A stretch of 64,000 nt of DNA from Chondrosia reniformis (taxonomy: Eukaryota > Porifera > Demospongiae > Chondrillida > Chondrillidae): the NCBI GenBank assembly GCA_947172415.1, contig OX359195.1, positions 3,199,501-3,263,500 of the forward strand. The letters are read 5' to 3'. The position numbers and the translations under genes were made by a program. Position 1 is the stretch's first letter, and every line of letters starts with the position of its first letter. This document shows positions 11,953-26,900 of the stretch, one piece after another. The notes under the pieces are model-generated. The model was not told where the DNA came from. It was given only the letters and a program-made list of their open reading frames with translations, and did no database searches.

Positions 11953-14900
11953 CAAAATAATATAGTGTGGAAATTTTAGAGTAATTTTGCTTAAAAAGTA
12001 GTCGGAAACTTATTTCCTTTTTTAGTTACAGCTGGCTAGGAAGGTGAATAAGATTTGCCAGCGGAACACAGTCACTTGCCTTCAAGGCCAGTTTATAGCG
12101 TTGCTGTTCTACATTTACCTCTTCATAGTCTTGTTTTGGCGATTTTCAGCCAATTTGGGAATTTTGCTCCTATACATTTGTATTGTATGGAAAACAAAAC
12201 AACCAGTACCATCCCTCCATACAGAGAGTACTATTGTACTCTCTGATATTTAATGATATACGTATCATTCTGAAATATGTCTTAAGCCATATAACAGAAT
12301 TGAGTGAATGAATGAATAACTCTGACGGCATGATCTCCAGTGCTGGAGGTAGCCCTTACAGCATAGCAGAAATGTAATCTTAGGTGCTAGTGTTAACAGT
12401 CATTATACATTATAAATTAAAATCGCTATTATATGGGTGTGAAACCTGGACTATACAGAAGCGACATATGAGCAGACTGCAGGCGATGGAGATGAGGTAT
12501 TTGATGAGAGTGGAAGGAGTGACAAAGCTAGATAAAGTTAGGAATGAGGACATCAGACAAAGGTTGAAACAGGAAGCAGTTGTGGAAGTAGCCCGAAAGA
12601 AGCAGAGAGCATGGAAGGAGAAACTAGATGGTATGGAAGGGGAAAGACTTGTGAGGCGTGTGTACAGTGAGGAGGTGACTGGCAGAAGACCAAGAGGAAG
12701 ACCAAGAAAGCGCTGGATGGACAATTTTAATTTATAATGTATAATAACAGAATTTAATTGCAAAATGAAATCAAAAGGTAGAACCTAAAAATTTAGGTCA
12801 AAGATGATTATGAGGCTCTTCTTTGATAGGAAAAGTAATGGGTCCAATGCCTCGTTATAGGTGATATGTACGTATGTACAGTGTACTTCATCTGCTGCAA
12901 TTGGTTCAGGCATTTTTGGGCTGATTAATGAATTGGTGGATATAAAATTATCCAAGCATATATAATAAATTCATTTATAAAGTATAGTTAATGAAAATGA
13001 AGCCATTAGCATAGAAAACTGTAATAATCCTAAAGTGCTATGTAAACAACTAAGCTATTATGAAAAGGATTGAAACCAGTGACAAGGGACTAAGCCGTAC
13101 GAAAAACTATATAGTAAGTAAAATCAGTAAGAGCCATTAAAAATGGTAGATGGTGGATTTCTGGGTTGGCGGATCTTCTATAGTTGTGCTATAAAAATGA
13201 ATTCATGCAGAAGAATGTCGGCAGACTATGAGGTTTGCTGGATAAAGCAGTGGCGGATTAGGTGGAGTGCACTGTACATATTTACACCATGCTGTATCAT
13301 AAAATATCTGCATATATGAACATGAAGGTAAACGTACTTACCACTATTATATTGAAAAAGAACAAACCAACTAGCCTGTTGCTACTAACAATTCTACAAA
13401 AGTATCCATTTATATACGTATGTATATATACGCATGTGCGTAGTTCATACCTTGATATGACTGTTATCATTGTAATGATCTTCTGAGTTGATTTCACTTT
13501 CAAAGAAAATATCCTTTTCCAAACTATCCTTGTTTTGCCAAATTTTAATGCTTGGTTGCTTTCTAGAGCATATTTCAGATTGCTTCCGGCAATTTTGAAT
13601 GCGACTCCTTGTTTCAGTTAAACCTAAAGTACAGAATTAAATTTTTCTCTAAGCCAAAATATGTATCCTAAATGATAAGGGGTTTGCCGCATTCATTATT
13701 ATAAGTTGACTTATTGAGCAAGAGCAACAAGCATTGACCCAATAATCAAGACATTTCAACCCAAAAGCCTTCATCAGCAGTAAATAATGAGCAAGGAGGA
13801 AAAACATTTTAGTTAAGTAGGGGGGTCGTAACAAGGAGAGATAAGTGTACCACCACTTACTTAAACTTAGGGAATGAAGGTGACAAGGAAACACAGAAGA
13901 GCTGGGCTGTCTACTCTCACCAGTAATAGTTAACCCAATATTTACATGGAATTCTTGCAAAATTTAACTGTCACCTCCGCCTGCCACCATGACATATAGC
14001 ACCTGGGTGCTTAAACATATGATGACCTACTTTATTTTTCCTAAACCACTTCACCTCATTGAGAACACCATCAATTTGACATTAGTAACAGAAGTGAAAG
14101 GACAACTTCCCCTCCTTGGTGTCCTAATGACCAGGAGACCAAATCACTTTCTGGCAATCAAGATTGGAAATACTATATACCTTTGCAATGGTGCTCTGCT
14201 GAAGTATGCAACAGAGATGTGTGTTAAAGGTAAACTACTCCACCTAAACGTCAAGTTTCACTACCAAAGATTTCTGGTCCAAATAACACTGATTAAAAAA
14301 TTTAGAATGACCAGCACTAAAGAAGCTACCCTCTGCCTTTATACATAAAGGGATTCTCTGAGAGACCACCCAGAGGAGTTTTCACTGAATGTCAGGATTG
14401 CTCTACTTTTATGTCCTTGTGTAGTTGTATTACACAAGGACATAAAAGGCCAAGCAAGGCCTTTTTATACGTATGTCATATGATGTCCCTTGTGTGCAAG
14501 TTACAAAATGGTCTTTAACCCTGTTGATTATGCGAGTGCATGCAACCAATCGTCGGTATTCTTAGCTCCTTTACAAGGCAAATCAAATATATATACAGTA
14601 CAAGTTACAATATACTAAGGTAATATATAGAGTGGGGATTAAAAGTATTTAGCCATTTAAACGCTTGCCCCATGTACGAGTAAAATAATACTGGGAATCG
14701 TTAACACCTTCAGCTCAATGATTAAAGTTAAATAAAAACATTCAAAATGAAGTTAAAAGTAGGGATGGCACTATAACAGTGATTGGCACATCTAGAAAAA
14801 GTAACGAAACAAGAAAGTGATCATATGGTAAGGCAAACATTGCAGAAGTGGCATACTGAAACTTAACTATACACATCACCACTATGTTTAAACGCATCAT

Positions 14901-17900
14901 GGATATACTAGAAATAGGGATTGATGCACTCAAACACAGAAGTGATGTATATAGTTAAGTTTCAGTATACCACTTCTGCAATGTTAGCCTTACCATATGA
15001 TCACTTTCTTGTTTTGTTACTTTTTCTAGATGTGCCAATCACTGTTATAGTGCCATCCCTACTTTTAACTTCCTTTTTGAATGTTTTTATTGAACTTGTA
15101 TTGCTCCTTTTTTCTTATTAACATTTGTTTTGTTAATTTTCTTGGCGAAAACGCGAAATAAAGTAGCAGAATGGACAACATAATCGAGAGCTCTAAATTC
15201 GAAAAGATCCCAAATTTGTCAAATAAGTCTTCTACCGTTCGTTAACATTCAGTTTAGGATATTAAAGGGTCCGTAATCGTTAAGAATACGACTATAAATA
15301 GGCCTATATACAACTATATATAGGCCCTGCAAAGCGACTAAGTAAGAGTACGGCACTCTGATATTATACAGTGCATACATTTTGGTGTAAAGAATCGTTC
15401 TTCAGTATATAAGTATCTACTGAAGAACGACTTTTCCAAGGATGTGTCTCACTTACCAGCTCTTAGGTAAACAACTACCTACACATACTACGTATTAATA
15501 TATTACTACCACATACAACAAGCTTCGTAACGCTAGAAGAATTTAAGAACTTCAGGAGCCTTGAAAGTTACAAATACTTCACCAGTGGATGGGTGCTTGA
15601 CACCCAATGGAAGGATTATTCTGAGGAGGGTGTGGTTGTTATTTTTGGCAGAGTGAGACACAGTTATGCTGCTAGCAAGCCTCCTCTCCAACCATGGGTA
15701 ATCATTCGTGCCAATGGAATGATTTTGGTTGCCCATTGCACCTGCATGGCAGGTTTGGCTGAGACTTGTTTCCATGTTGGTGCTATTCTTCATTGGGTGG
15801 AAACTGCTGTCCGTATTCATAATGACACCCCATGTACATCACTTGAGAACAAGTGGCTAATCCCAGCTCCAGTGCAAAACATTCCATATTTGCAGCTCAA
15901 GGACATTGACTTCAGTGCCCCCAAACATGAACCAATTGTTGCATCATCCACTCCTACCTCTTCCAGCAAGATTGAATCATCCACTCCTACTTTGTCCAGC
16001 AAGATTGCATCATCCACTCCTACCTCTTCCAGATTGCATCTCCATCACCAAATGAAATCGAGGATTTTTTTCAGATAATTGCGGAAGAGAAAAAGAGGAA
16101 GCCAGTTGCCCTTTCTTTAGTTAATCCATATAGTGATGACTTGGTGCCGTCTAGCGAGCATCTTCCCATGTGCATGCAAGATCTTTTCAAGCCAGCTCAT
16201 CTTGAAAGTACATTCACTGAATTACTGGCACTAGGCAACAGCCACTATGAGGAGGTTAGTCCAACAATGGTTGATCACCTAGAACAGCTGACACAAAATC
16301 AATCTAAGTCAAAAGAATGGTTCAAGTACAGAGCAGGGCGAATCACAGCATCTCAATTTAGGCAGGTTCTGCATACTGACCCACATAAGCCTTCTGTATT
16401 GTTACTGAGAAGTGTATGTTACCCTGAGAGCAACAGATGTAGTACACAAGCAACTGTCTGGGGCTGTGAACATGAGAAAGATGCCCGTCAAGCCTATAAA
16501 AGTCAAATGATAGCATCCCACGACGGGCTTGCCATCACCTCATCTGGCTTCTTTGTGAGTACAGAACACCCTTATCTAGGTGCTTCACCAGATGCATTAA
16601 TTGAGTTCAACTGTTGTGGTATGGGTGAAGTGTCCACTATGTGTTCAGGAAAGCTCTCTTGATGAGGCAGCCGATGGTGTCAGAAGTTTCTGCCTAGACA
16701 AACTTGGTGGTGGTAAGCTTCAGCTCAAGCATAGTCATCCTTATTACTATCAGTGCCAGCTGCAGATCTCTGTAACTAAACGTGGTTACTGTCATTTTGC
16801 TGTCTGGACAAAAGAGGAACTGCATATTGAACGTATCACTTTGGATAGAGATCTAATTAAGGAATCCCTTCCAGCTGCACAGAAATTCTTTAAGCTATCT
16901 GTCCTTCCATAGCTCTTTGGAAAATGGTACACCCGTATACAACCTGGCAGAGCGCAGACTTCACAATTGGATACAGAAGAGAATGACAATGGGTCATGGT
17001 GTATCTGTAAAGAGCCCAAGTGGGGCAAGATGATTGGCTGTGATAGTAAGACATGTGCTGTAAAATGGTATCACCTGGAGTGTGTTCACATGTCCAATGT
17101 ACCACATGGTACATGGTGTTGCCCAAACATGTCAAAGTATCAAAGGAAAAACATAAATATATTCATTCATTCATTCATTCATATATTCATTTCTTTACAC
17201 AATTAAGTATTTATTATTTAATTAACTGCTGTAATTGGTATATTTCTTGCATATTATTTGCTTATACACATGTGATTGAATATCATTTGATATACTATGA
17301 ATTATAAGCATAGATTACAATACAAGTATAAGCTCAACATACATAAAGTAACTTGGTTCAGTTGAAAGGTATAATACCTTCACAAACATTCTTTAAAGCA
17401 CAACAAATTCGGACAACAGAGATGTATTTATCAGACATCCTTCCTCCCCAGGCATTAGAGATATAACTTATTACCCCTTGTGGAGTAATACGTACTTCAC
17501 AGTGTTATAATGTTTATATTGTGACCAAGTACAAGATTTAGCTATCAAAGCAGTCAATGATAGACGTAACTCTCAAGCCGTAATTACACTGAAAGCAATA
17601 GGGCATTGTCTTCCACAAACCTTCCCAATCTGGCCAACTGATTAAGAAGGAAAGCCGGATGTCCATGGCCTCAATCCACCTTGAAAACACACGACTTACT
17701 GTGGCTTCACCAATACCAAAGCGGCAAGCGAGATCGTAATTGCCAAGATTAGCCGCAGTTTCATCAGGGTGAGAGTGAAACATTGAAATTGGGTAGGTTT
17801 TGTTACTGGACTCTCATGGATTGACACGGACACTATTTTGAACAATGCCATGCGTATAGTAAAGCTGTTCTCATCAGTATAGAAACGGAGCATTTTGTCA

Positions 17901-20900
17901 TCATCCTTCAGATCCTTTTGATTGGGAAAACCCTTTGCACAATTAGCATCCAGTTCTGATACCTCTTTTATTCTTTGCTGATAGTCATCCTCCAAAGCAA
18001 GGAGATCAGACATTGTTAAATCTGTCTGTATATCAGTATATGTTGTGTTCGGTCGGTATTCAACTGGTTTTTCATGATCCATATCACACTCACTGATCAG
18101 CAGTGCTTTAGTCCTGTCTCTGGCTCACTTCTTCGTTTAGAGGCTGCATACCTAATCATACACCGCTCAGCTGTCCTTTTTTTTGGTGTTGGAGTAAAAG
18201 AAAATATGCTGGGAACATATGCAGGTGATAAGGGATCACTACTTTTTTCACCTATGTCACAAATAGACAACAGAGTTGCATTCATATTCTTCAAGGTGAC
18301 TATATAGTTGCTATAGCTATATTATGGCAGTACCTTCTAGCAATGAGCCTCTATAGCACATTACTCAAATAATGGAAGACCAGGTAGACTGCAATAGGAC
18401 TCACTGCCTACAATGTGTTGGCTACAGATGACTGTGTCAGGAGTAGGATGGAAGTCTTTTCTGTTGATTGCATTAAGCCACTGCATGCTTCAGCTTCATT
18501 CTGTGGGATTCTATAGAACTTTACTCCTGCTTCTCTGGTCTCTTTAACATCTCTTGCCGTACAGTTGTAAGCACAACACAAATGAACCATAATCGAGGCG
18601 TTTCGTATACATAAACCATTATTATTACGCGCTGCCTTCAGTGTGTTGCACGTCTTTTGCCACACGGAAGTATTATGACGTCACATTCGTGACGTAGGTG
18701 CAGCACTCTAAATATCAATTTATCAAGTTGAGTTTTGTAATCAGTTTTGGGTAAATTAATGTTGGTGATCCTGAGCGAGGCAAACGTTGAACGTTGATAA
18801 ACGACAGACATCAAAAATGGATACAAAAACACAAAACAGCAGTTAGACAGGATAAGAACAATTGCATGCTTAGTAATGTCTCCCTGTTTAAGTAGTGTTT
18901 TTTACTAGCTGTTCATTTTTTTGCTGATGATAAAGTTAGAGGCAAAATGACCAAATTATACAATGATATAAATGTTGCTATTGCTTAGTAAGCCAGGTTA
19001 TCACAAATAGGCCTGCATGGATTGGATAATTACTGCGAAAGCTTCTTAGAATATACTCAAACAATTAAGTTATTTTTGTGTTAGGATACATCACAATGGC
19101 ATAGGATTGATATTTTAATGTTATTAAGATAATAAGTTTCCTTATCAGGTGATATGAATCGCAACTAAACACAGTTGACTAATTAGAAAGCCACAAACGT
19201 AATCTGCCTACTCATATTGTACTGCTGAAAAGCTATAAGTGGTATGGGTAAATTCAGAGAAATATTAAAATTTAGTTTCAAACAACCTCATGGAATATAC
19301 GTAAAAATTAGAAATTTAGGCTAGCTTGGTGTACTTATGTCCATACAATAATCTACAGATTTTGTATAAACAGTTATATATGTGAGGCAGTTCTACTGAA
19401 AAAAGCATCAGCTGGCATATAAAACCATACCATTTACTGATTTTGTAATTTTCTCTTGCTCAATCCTATTCCATTTTAGTCTTTCTTCACATTCTGCTTC
19501 AATGCCTCCCTTCTCCCTAAGCCAATTTGTAGATGGTCTTATAAATCTCAATGGCATACCACAGCAGATAAATACGTACATGCTAAAAAGGTACAGTGTA
19601 CATGCTAAAAAGGTACAGTGTAACCCAGATAATCCGCCACAATTCGTTCAAGCACTTTTTTGGTGGTATATTGAGTTTGGCAGATTAACCAAAAAATATA
19701 TTGTGAATAATATTTATAGCCAGCTAAATAAAACGATAGACGATATTTGCTCCTGCAGTGCCATTGAATTCTTCCTCTTATAGTCACATATCGTTTTCTT
19801 CTGGGTGATTGTCAAGTCGGTTCTGGAATGCTTAGAGGCCATCTCTAAGATGAACTTTGTATGAGTAAAATTTTGATGAAAGCGGCAGATTACGAAGTGC
19901 ATGGAAAACAACTTTAAATGTGCAATTGGGGCGAGAAAATAATGGCGGATGGCAGATTCGGCGGTTGGCGGATTACATAGATACTTAATGAATTCGATCT
20001 ATATAAACTCCGGCGGATTAGGTGGTTTGGCATATTAAGTGGAGGCGGATTATCCAGGTTACATTGTATATAAAAGGCTACTTGATTTTATGACGTCCTG
20101 CTAGGGATTTTGGTGTGCTTTTTGCAAATACATAATGAATCCTTACTTATAAACATTATACAGGTTATGCAGACAATAAGAACTACTATTCTAGTCCACC
20201 TAAAAACCTAAACAATTACTATTTCATGATTGATAATCAAATATTGACTAAGTGCTGAAAGGTCAAGAGGTATGTATTCTTGAGAAATTACAAGTGTGTT
20301 CATGTGTATATAGGTACCAAGCTTCTGAACAGGCTCTGTCTTTGTCATACACTGGACGATCATCAAGATACTTGAGTGTTTTCTACACGTATGTACAAGT
20401 ATATTCAGTATAAAATGCATGTACATATACAATAATAAAGATGATCCATTGCTGGGCCTCATACTAAACTCATACATACATTTACACAAAATACACAAAT
20501 ACCATGAAGGTACAATTGTATGCATGCGATAAATTGATGCGATTTTTGAAAATTTGTCCTCTAAACAAAGTTGTGCACTTTTTATTTAGGCACTTTTGTC
20601 CATTAAGATCAAGAAACATCTCTACTCAACAGAAAAACTTTCTCGGTTTAAGAATGTTATGAGGTCACAATTCTGGACTAATAATAATTATTGCATAGTA
20701 AACGGAAGTGATGATTTCGACTTACTCAAAAATGGCCACTTTAACGTTACTGCCGGTACCAATTCTTCAACGTTTGAAGAAGGAATTCATTGTAACGTGC
20801 TTGAAACTGGTGTGGTCGAGTCTTATGTGGTAATAAAATAGTGATAGACATTTAGGCACCCAGGCATTGCCTCCATAAATTGCATAAATAAAACTTATAC

Positions 20901-23900
20901 ATACAATTGTCACTATACGGTAATCTGAGATATCATTTTCTTACAAGCAATGGCTACACAGTAATAACTTAAAAAGCCTATATATAGGGAGCTAAATGTG
21001 GAAAGAGCTTTAGATGAAGATACAGGAGTCTTTGTTTGCTCAGCCAAATAATTTGCTTGGGTTAAAATAATAATCTGATTTGTACAGGCAAAACAGACAT
21101 ATGCACATGTACACATGAATTACAAGACAAATGTAGGACACATTATATAGTTCTTTCATTGGGTCTTATAGCAGTAACATTTCTTTGGAGGTGGGGTACC
21201 ACAGTATGGAGTAACACAATACAGTCCTTGCTATGTTCTGCCTATATTTGATTCTAACTACATAATGGCTAATGGGATAGTAAAGTTTTAAAAGGCTGAA
21301 AGTATTTGTAACCCTGCTCAATAAGACTAATGCGAAAGTGCAAATTCCTGGCCTGAAAACTAGAGAAGTCACTACATATTCTGGAATACCTGACAGTGGC
21401 TTAGGAAGATGGCTCAAGTTAGGGGGGCTGAATTAACTTCAAGTACGGATTGTACTACATTGATATTGGTGTGACTTCATGCATTATATGGCTTCACATT
21501 AATACGGGTTCAGATGTAACTATTACAACACTTAAATTATACATTGATATAGATATAATATGTGTTCATACGCAATTATCACAACACTATTTATACGTCA
21601 ATACATTGCTTTTGTAAATGGCGGTGTTCAGGAAGCTAACGAAGCTTTTCCATTAATATTCATGTTTAGGACACTATAGTGTCCTCAATTGTTAAGATTA
21701 TGAATATATATATTAAATCTCAACGATGCGACCAAGTAGTTTGAGTGCGCGGTGTGGAGCCCCACGAGTTTTAAAACTTGAAATACTTGCTGGTTCTTAT
21801 CTAGAGTAGGGTGATGCAATCCATAAGTAGTCCTTTAACAAACTCATAGGCAAACGGGAAAAGTTTTGCAACTACTGGGGCACAGTAGATCTCTTCAGTT
21901 ACCTAATTGACAACATGTGAAGATGGTTCAGAATTAAGCAATGGGTAGGTATCCATATGGGTACTAACTACCAAATGGTTCACTGTGACTACTTTGTTGG
22001 GAATATTGCTGGACCAAAAGGCTTTATCCTGAAGGATATACTTATTGGAACGGTATTGTACCTATTCTAAAAATCAACAAGTGAATAATATGTGCAGACA
22101 ATGTTTGAGTTTTATGCTAAAACTCACAATTTGCAATTACAGTGGAACCTCCCATAAAGGACACTGTGAAATGCGGACAACCTCCACACACCAGATATGT
22201 TAAATGGTCCCAATTGATTCTTTATAGAAACCAATACATTCTTACCTCTGTTAATGGACACTCCGAACTCCGGACAGCAGACACTCATCAGCACTTCCAG
22301 TGATTATTTTAGTGCAAATTAGCTTCCAACAGTGTACGAACCATACTCTAGCCATACTATAGCTAGCAAATACGGTAACGGATGTAACTTCGAATTATCC
22401 AAACCGAACCCTTGATCAGTAAAGCATTCCGAGCGTTACCAATTCGTTTGGCTTATCAAGTGTTTTGACGGGTGTTAACAACTTCAGTTTTTGAAATTCA
22501 GGGGGTATGGTTCACTAACTTAAAGGTATACTTTTAAAATCCGGACCATATGAAATGGTCCGGATTTTAAAAGTATAGAATTAGAAATTTGTTTGGTTTA
22601 TGGAGTAGCTAGCTGGTTCAGCGGCAGATATTTTTCAGTGAATAATATCTACCACTGACCCAGTTTCAAAATTAAGCAGACTGGCATGAATTAATTAAGT
22701 TAATAAAATGTTAGAGCTTGGAGCGATAGTTTATATACAAAGAAAACTTTAATTTGGACTTCCTAACCCCCATATAACTTGTTGGTGTGTCTTTATTGTA
22801 TCTCTTGGATATATATATAATTTTGATGATCATGAGTCATAATATAGTGTCACTATAAATAATTGTTAGCTAGTTGCTATTGCACAATTAGTTGTTTAGA
22901 GGGTGATTATGGGCTGACCTCCGAGAAGAGGACAACCTCTGAATAAAGGACAAGATGGTGGGTCCGAGCAGGTCCATTATTTGGAGGTTCCACTGTATTA
23001 CAAGTTCACATTTAATACTTGTCACACGGTATAAGGTAGAGAGGTCAAAACTAAGATTTCCAGTGAGTTTTTATGATACAAAAGGCATTAACACTGGTTT
23101 TCCTATACATTCTTAGGCAGTATTTTCTAAAATACCTAAGAAAAAAGTCTGAGGGCTGGAATTTGAACGCTAGAAAGGAGCAGTAGTATAGGCACCTACA
23201 AATCTATGACTATAGAGATTCTTATGAAGCTTTGGCATCCAGTAAAAAGGTTGCACATACAGTGGACCCTCGCTAATCCGGACCCAACGGGACTGGACTA
23301 TGTCCAGATAACTGAAATGACCGGATGTGTGAAGCAAAAGTAACGCCGCCTCGATCGAGATTTTCAAGCGAGAAATGAGTAGTATTGTGGTTGATTTCGT
23401 CGAATGATTAGTTCAAATAAGTTAGTTTGGTCATTAAAGTACCACAAGTACGCTTCCTTTTCGAGGAGACATCGCTACAGCTAGCCATTGTCGTAAACAC
23501 GTACACATTATTAAACGATGGACGTTAATTAGAAACGGAATCTAAGGCCGGCTAATCCGAGCGGTCGGATACTCGAGGTCCGGATAAGCAAGGGTCCACT
23601 GTACATGCAGTGAAAATGTAATCTAGTTTGCTTCCAAATATTTAAGAAAAATAAATTTGCTTACTGCACGATTGTGTCATACATCTAAGGAACTGGTAGG
23701 GCATTAAATTATTTATTGCCTTGCTGTCATGTAGTATTAGTAAAACACAGAGCACGGAAAAACAGAATAACAGACTTAATGGCATAAGGAAATCATGAAA
23801 TACATTATCCAGTTGAGTTGAAGACAGTCAGTTTGCTGTCAATGGCAGATTATTATGAAACAGAGATGGTTAATTATCTGGCTTAAGTCAACACATGGGG

Positions 23901-26900
23901 GAATTGAAATGGCTAATTGGCGGGCTGCCTGTCTTACAGCATTAAAGAAAATTAAAAGCACTGTTAATGTACTGTAAAGACCCCTCGCCTACCAACTACT
24001 TAACATCTGAAATCCATATAAATGTATAGTGACTCCTTCTTATCTAGATCACCCCTATCTATAAAGTCTACATCTGTCAGCCAGCCAGCTGCTGAGGGAG
24101 GGAATTGGTTGAGTGCCTGATGTACCCTTGATAAGCCATACTCTTCCACCCACCCAGAGTCTAGATTGTAGTTTCTGGGATACTAGTCTGATCACAAATA
24201 GCAGACAATCCTATTCTGAAGCTATGGCTATTTTATTTCTTGCCCCGGATGCCAACCAAATTCGTAAAATATTTCATCTAACAAGCACTGGTTTCCTTGA
24301 CTGACCTTAATTTATTCCACCTTGCACCAAATCCCTTAATTTTGCTTCTCTAAGTTATGCGTGGATGAGCAACTAACTGATCCATGTCACCTTCTAGATG
24401 GGCCAGCTATACCTTGAGACCACCCTTACAAACTGAAATGCCAGCACTTACTTCCCTACTGCACCAACTTCTTGGCCTCCTGGGACTGAGTGTACAACCT
24501 TCAGAAAAGATATTTCAAAACCTGTGTGAACTCATCCACTGACTCCCTGTCTCCTTGATTCCCATCATGAAACAAGCTACACTTCAATGGCTGAATGTTG
24601 ACTGGTGTGAACCTCGGTGCTGCAGCTTTCTAAGGATGCCCTTCGTTTACAATTCTTCACTACTGTACTCATTTGACCACATAAATCACAGTAATTGGCA
24701 CGTAAAACATCCTGTCATTGTCATTCTTTTTGATGGTACAAGTTAAAGAGCAGTGGGTGATTTTTCCTGGAACATTTTGCCACCTAAACAATTTCTTTAT
24801 GGTGCCCTAATGAGGAATTAACCCTTATGAAAAGATGAGGAGAAAGAGGTAGTTTACTCAGTCAGGTTTTGTAAAAGATTGAGTTTCGCATGACAAGAGA
24901 GATGGTAGGTAGGTAGTTATTGTTGGCTACTTGACCGCAACTGAAAGGGACAACCCCTGAAGTGGAAAGCCAGGATATAAATGGTGGAAAAGCTTCCAGA
25001 AAATATGTCCTCAGCTACAGGGGCCTGGTAGCAATGCCATCATACTACAGGGGGCTGGTAGCAATGCCATCATATAAGGTTTCCTTGCCAAGATCAAGGA
25101 TTTGTTGCAGTCACTGTATATAAGCAGCATATGTATGGAAGTATGGAAGCATCTGCAGCCACCTAAAGGCTATATAAGAGGAAAAGAATCCAAATGCATG
25201 TAGAAGGAGAAGCAATGACTAGTAAAGAAGCTAAGGAGATATTGAAGGAGAAGGAAGCAAAAACAAAAGGAAAAGGAAGAGAATGCAAAGGAAGAATTTC
25301 CAGACAAACCAGTTGCCTAATAGTGGTGTTGAAGATACTGTTTTAAGTGATGTGGTTTGTACTTGGACTCTGAAGTAGACAACTGGGTTGGCTGCGACTA
25401 TTACTGTAGGTGGTATAACCTTCAATGTGCTGGATTCAGAAGGTTCCTTAAGAAAACGGATCAATTTCGATGCCACATATGCAATAATTAACATTTACAA
25501 CTCACAGCTTTCTGGAAAAAAATCATTTTTATACCCATCAATGTGTTAAACATCTAGATTTAAATCTTATCCGATGATAAAAGATGTCTGACACATTTTT
25601 AGCCACGTGACACAAGTTAGGCAAATTCAGTGCTTTCACCCCTGTTTGCATTACCTGCTGCAATCTGGCAATTTGACTAATCCTTGGCAGGGTTGATTTA
25701 GTATTAGTTATACCACACCGAAGCGCCGTGGTATAAGTGATATACATATTCTCCGTAGCTTCTTATCTTTATTTTGGCAGAACTTTCAGGATGGCTCATC
25801 TGGCGTCTGGTTAGTTTGGCTTAAACACTGACGACCTATAAAATGCTCTTGCCCTGACTACTCCAACTGTCATAAATGTAAGGAGAATTGTCCACCCTCC
25901 AAGTAGAAACGTCTTAGTTGACCATATTTGGGCAGGGATATAACAGGATTTAAGAAGCTGATGGCAATATATAGCTTCTTAATTCCTGTTATATCCCGGT
26001 TACGAAATCTATACACAGGTGGTTGCCCCGGCAACGGGGTATATATGTTGTAAAGGCCAAGTCCCAAAGTGTGTTTTAAAGCATCGATACTTTCCATCAT
26101 GTCACTTGTCATTGGTAAACACAACAGAATATTAAAGTGTGCCCCAAATTAGGACAGTTAACCTTATGCTTTTCCAAGACAACATCTAAAGTTTCATTAT
26201 GTACAACAAGGTTCATTTCTATTCTCCTGCATTTAGTAAGTATATTTTTCCTGTTTAATAAAGCTTAAAAACAAGTGTAAAAACAAATTTAAGTTGCATG
26301 GAATGTTTACCAATTAGTTTTAAAGTCAGGCAAATAGTCCAACAAAAGGCTTACCTAAGTACATCTTTAAAGCCGAAAGATGAACAATCCAAAAGATATG
26401 AGTATCTACTATTAGCTATATTAGCTATATTCCTCCTTATCCAAACAACTATCCCTAAATGTTCCACAGAACTAATAGTTTCAGCTAAAACTCCAGTATG
26501 GCCATAGTCTCAGTTACTTTAGACCTCTGTTGATGGCTAATACCACAGAATGTTTATTGAAGCACTAGACTATCTGTCTAGTAGTAAGACCTAGGCCGAT
26601 TCACGTATATCTGAGGTAACAGTAGTTACTGCATTTGATCACAGTCATGTATTGGGCTAAGAGTCATTTATAAAAGAAAAGAAACCTAAAACAGATTACA
26701 CCAGCAATGGATTTACCATAGTATGCTTCACTAAAGTACGAAGAGCTTACAATTGCACAAACAGTAACTTTTCTGTAATTTGCCACATTCCTGAGAAATG
26801 GATTTCCCATCACATTTAGTACACCCTAAAGAGAATAGAGAAATGATATAGAATATTAACATGTATGTACATACATATAAGTCAATCTCTTTGTACAGTA

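Larger units (their letters stand above)
20880..23259 (-). pseudogene. Penelope-like reverse transcriptase relic, copy 2, split by insertions
   Basis: Same family as 3050-4150. In reverse: 23260-23190 gives [20 protein letters not shown] (the YWIPKLHKNP..RFI box), 21900-21800 gives [15 protein letters not shown], and 21420-21000 parallels 3500-3060. Two younger elements (21440-21800 and 22140-22995) sit inside, and a third abuts the upstream side (23260-23601). Order and strand of the motifs fit one ancient insertion. Confidence 0.55.

Noticed and set aside
12410..12763. 117-codon minus-strand frame opposite the LINE fragment
   Set aside because: Shadow of the plus-strand frame, which has the known [12 protein letters not shown] tail. 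The similar starts of both frames come from the inverted repeats.
14406..14448. Rho-independent terminator
   Set aside because: The hairpin has no T run and lies in an animal intron.
14742..15121. Two similar peptides on opposite strands ([18 protein letters not shown] type)
   Set aside because: Translations of the arms of fold-back MITE A, not genes.
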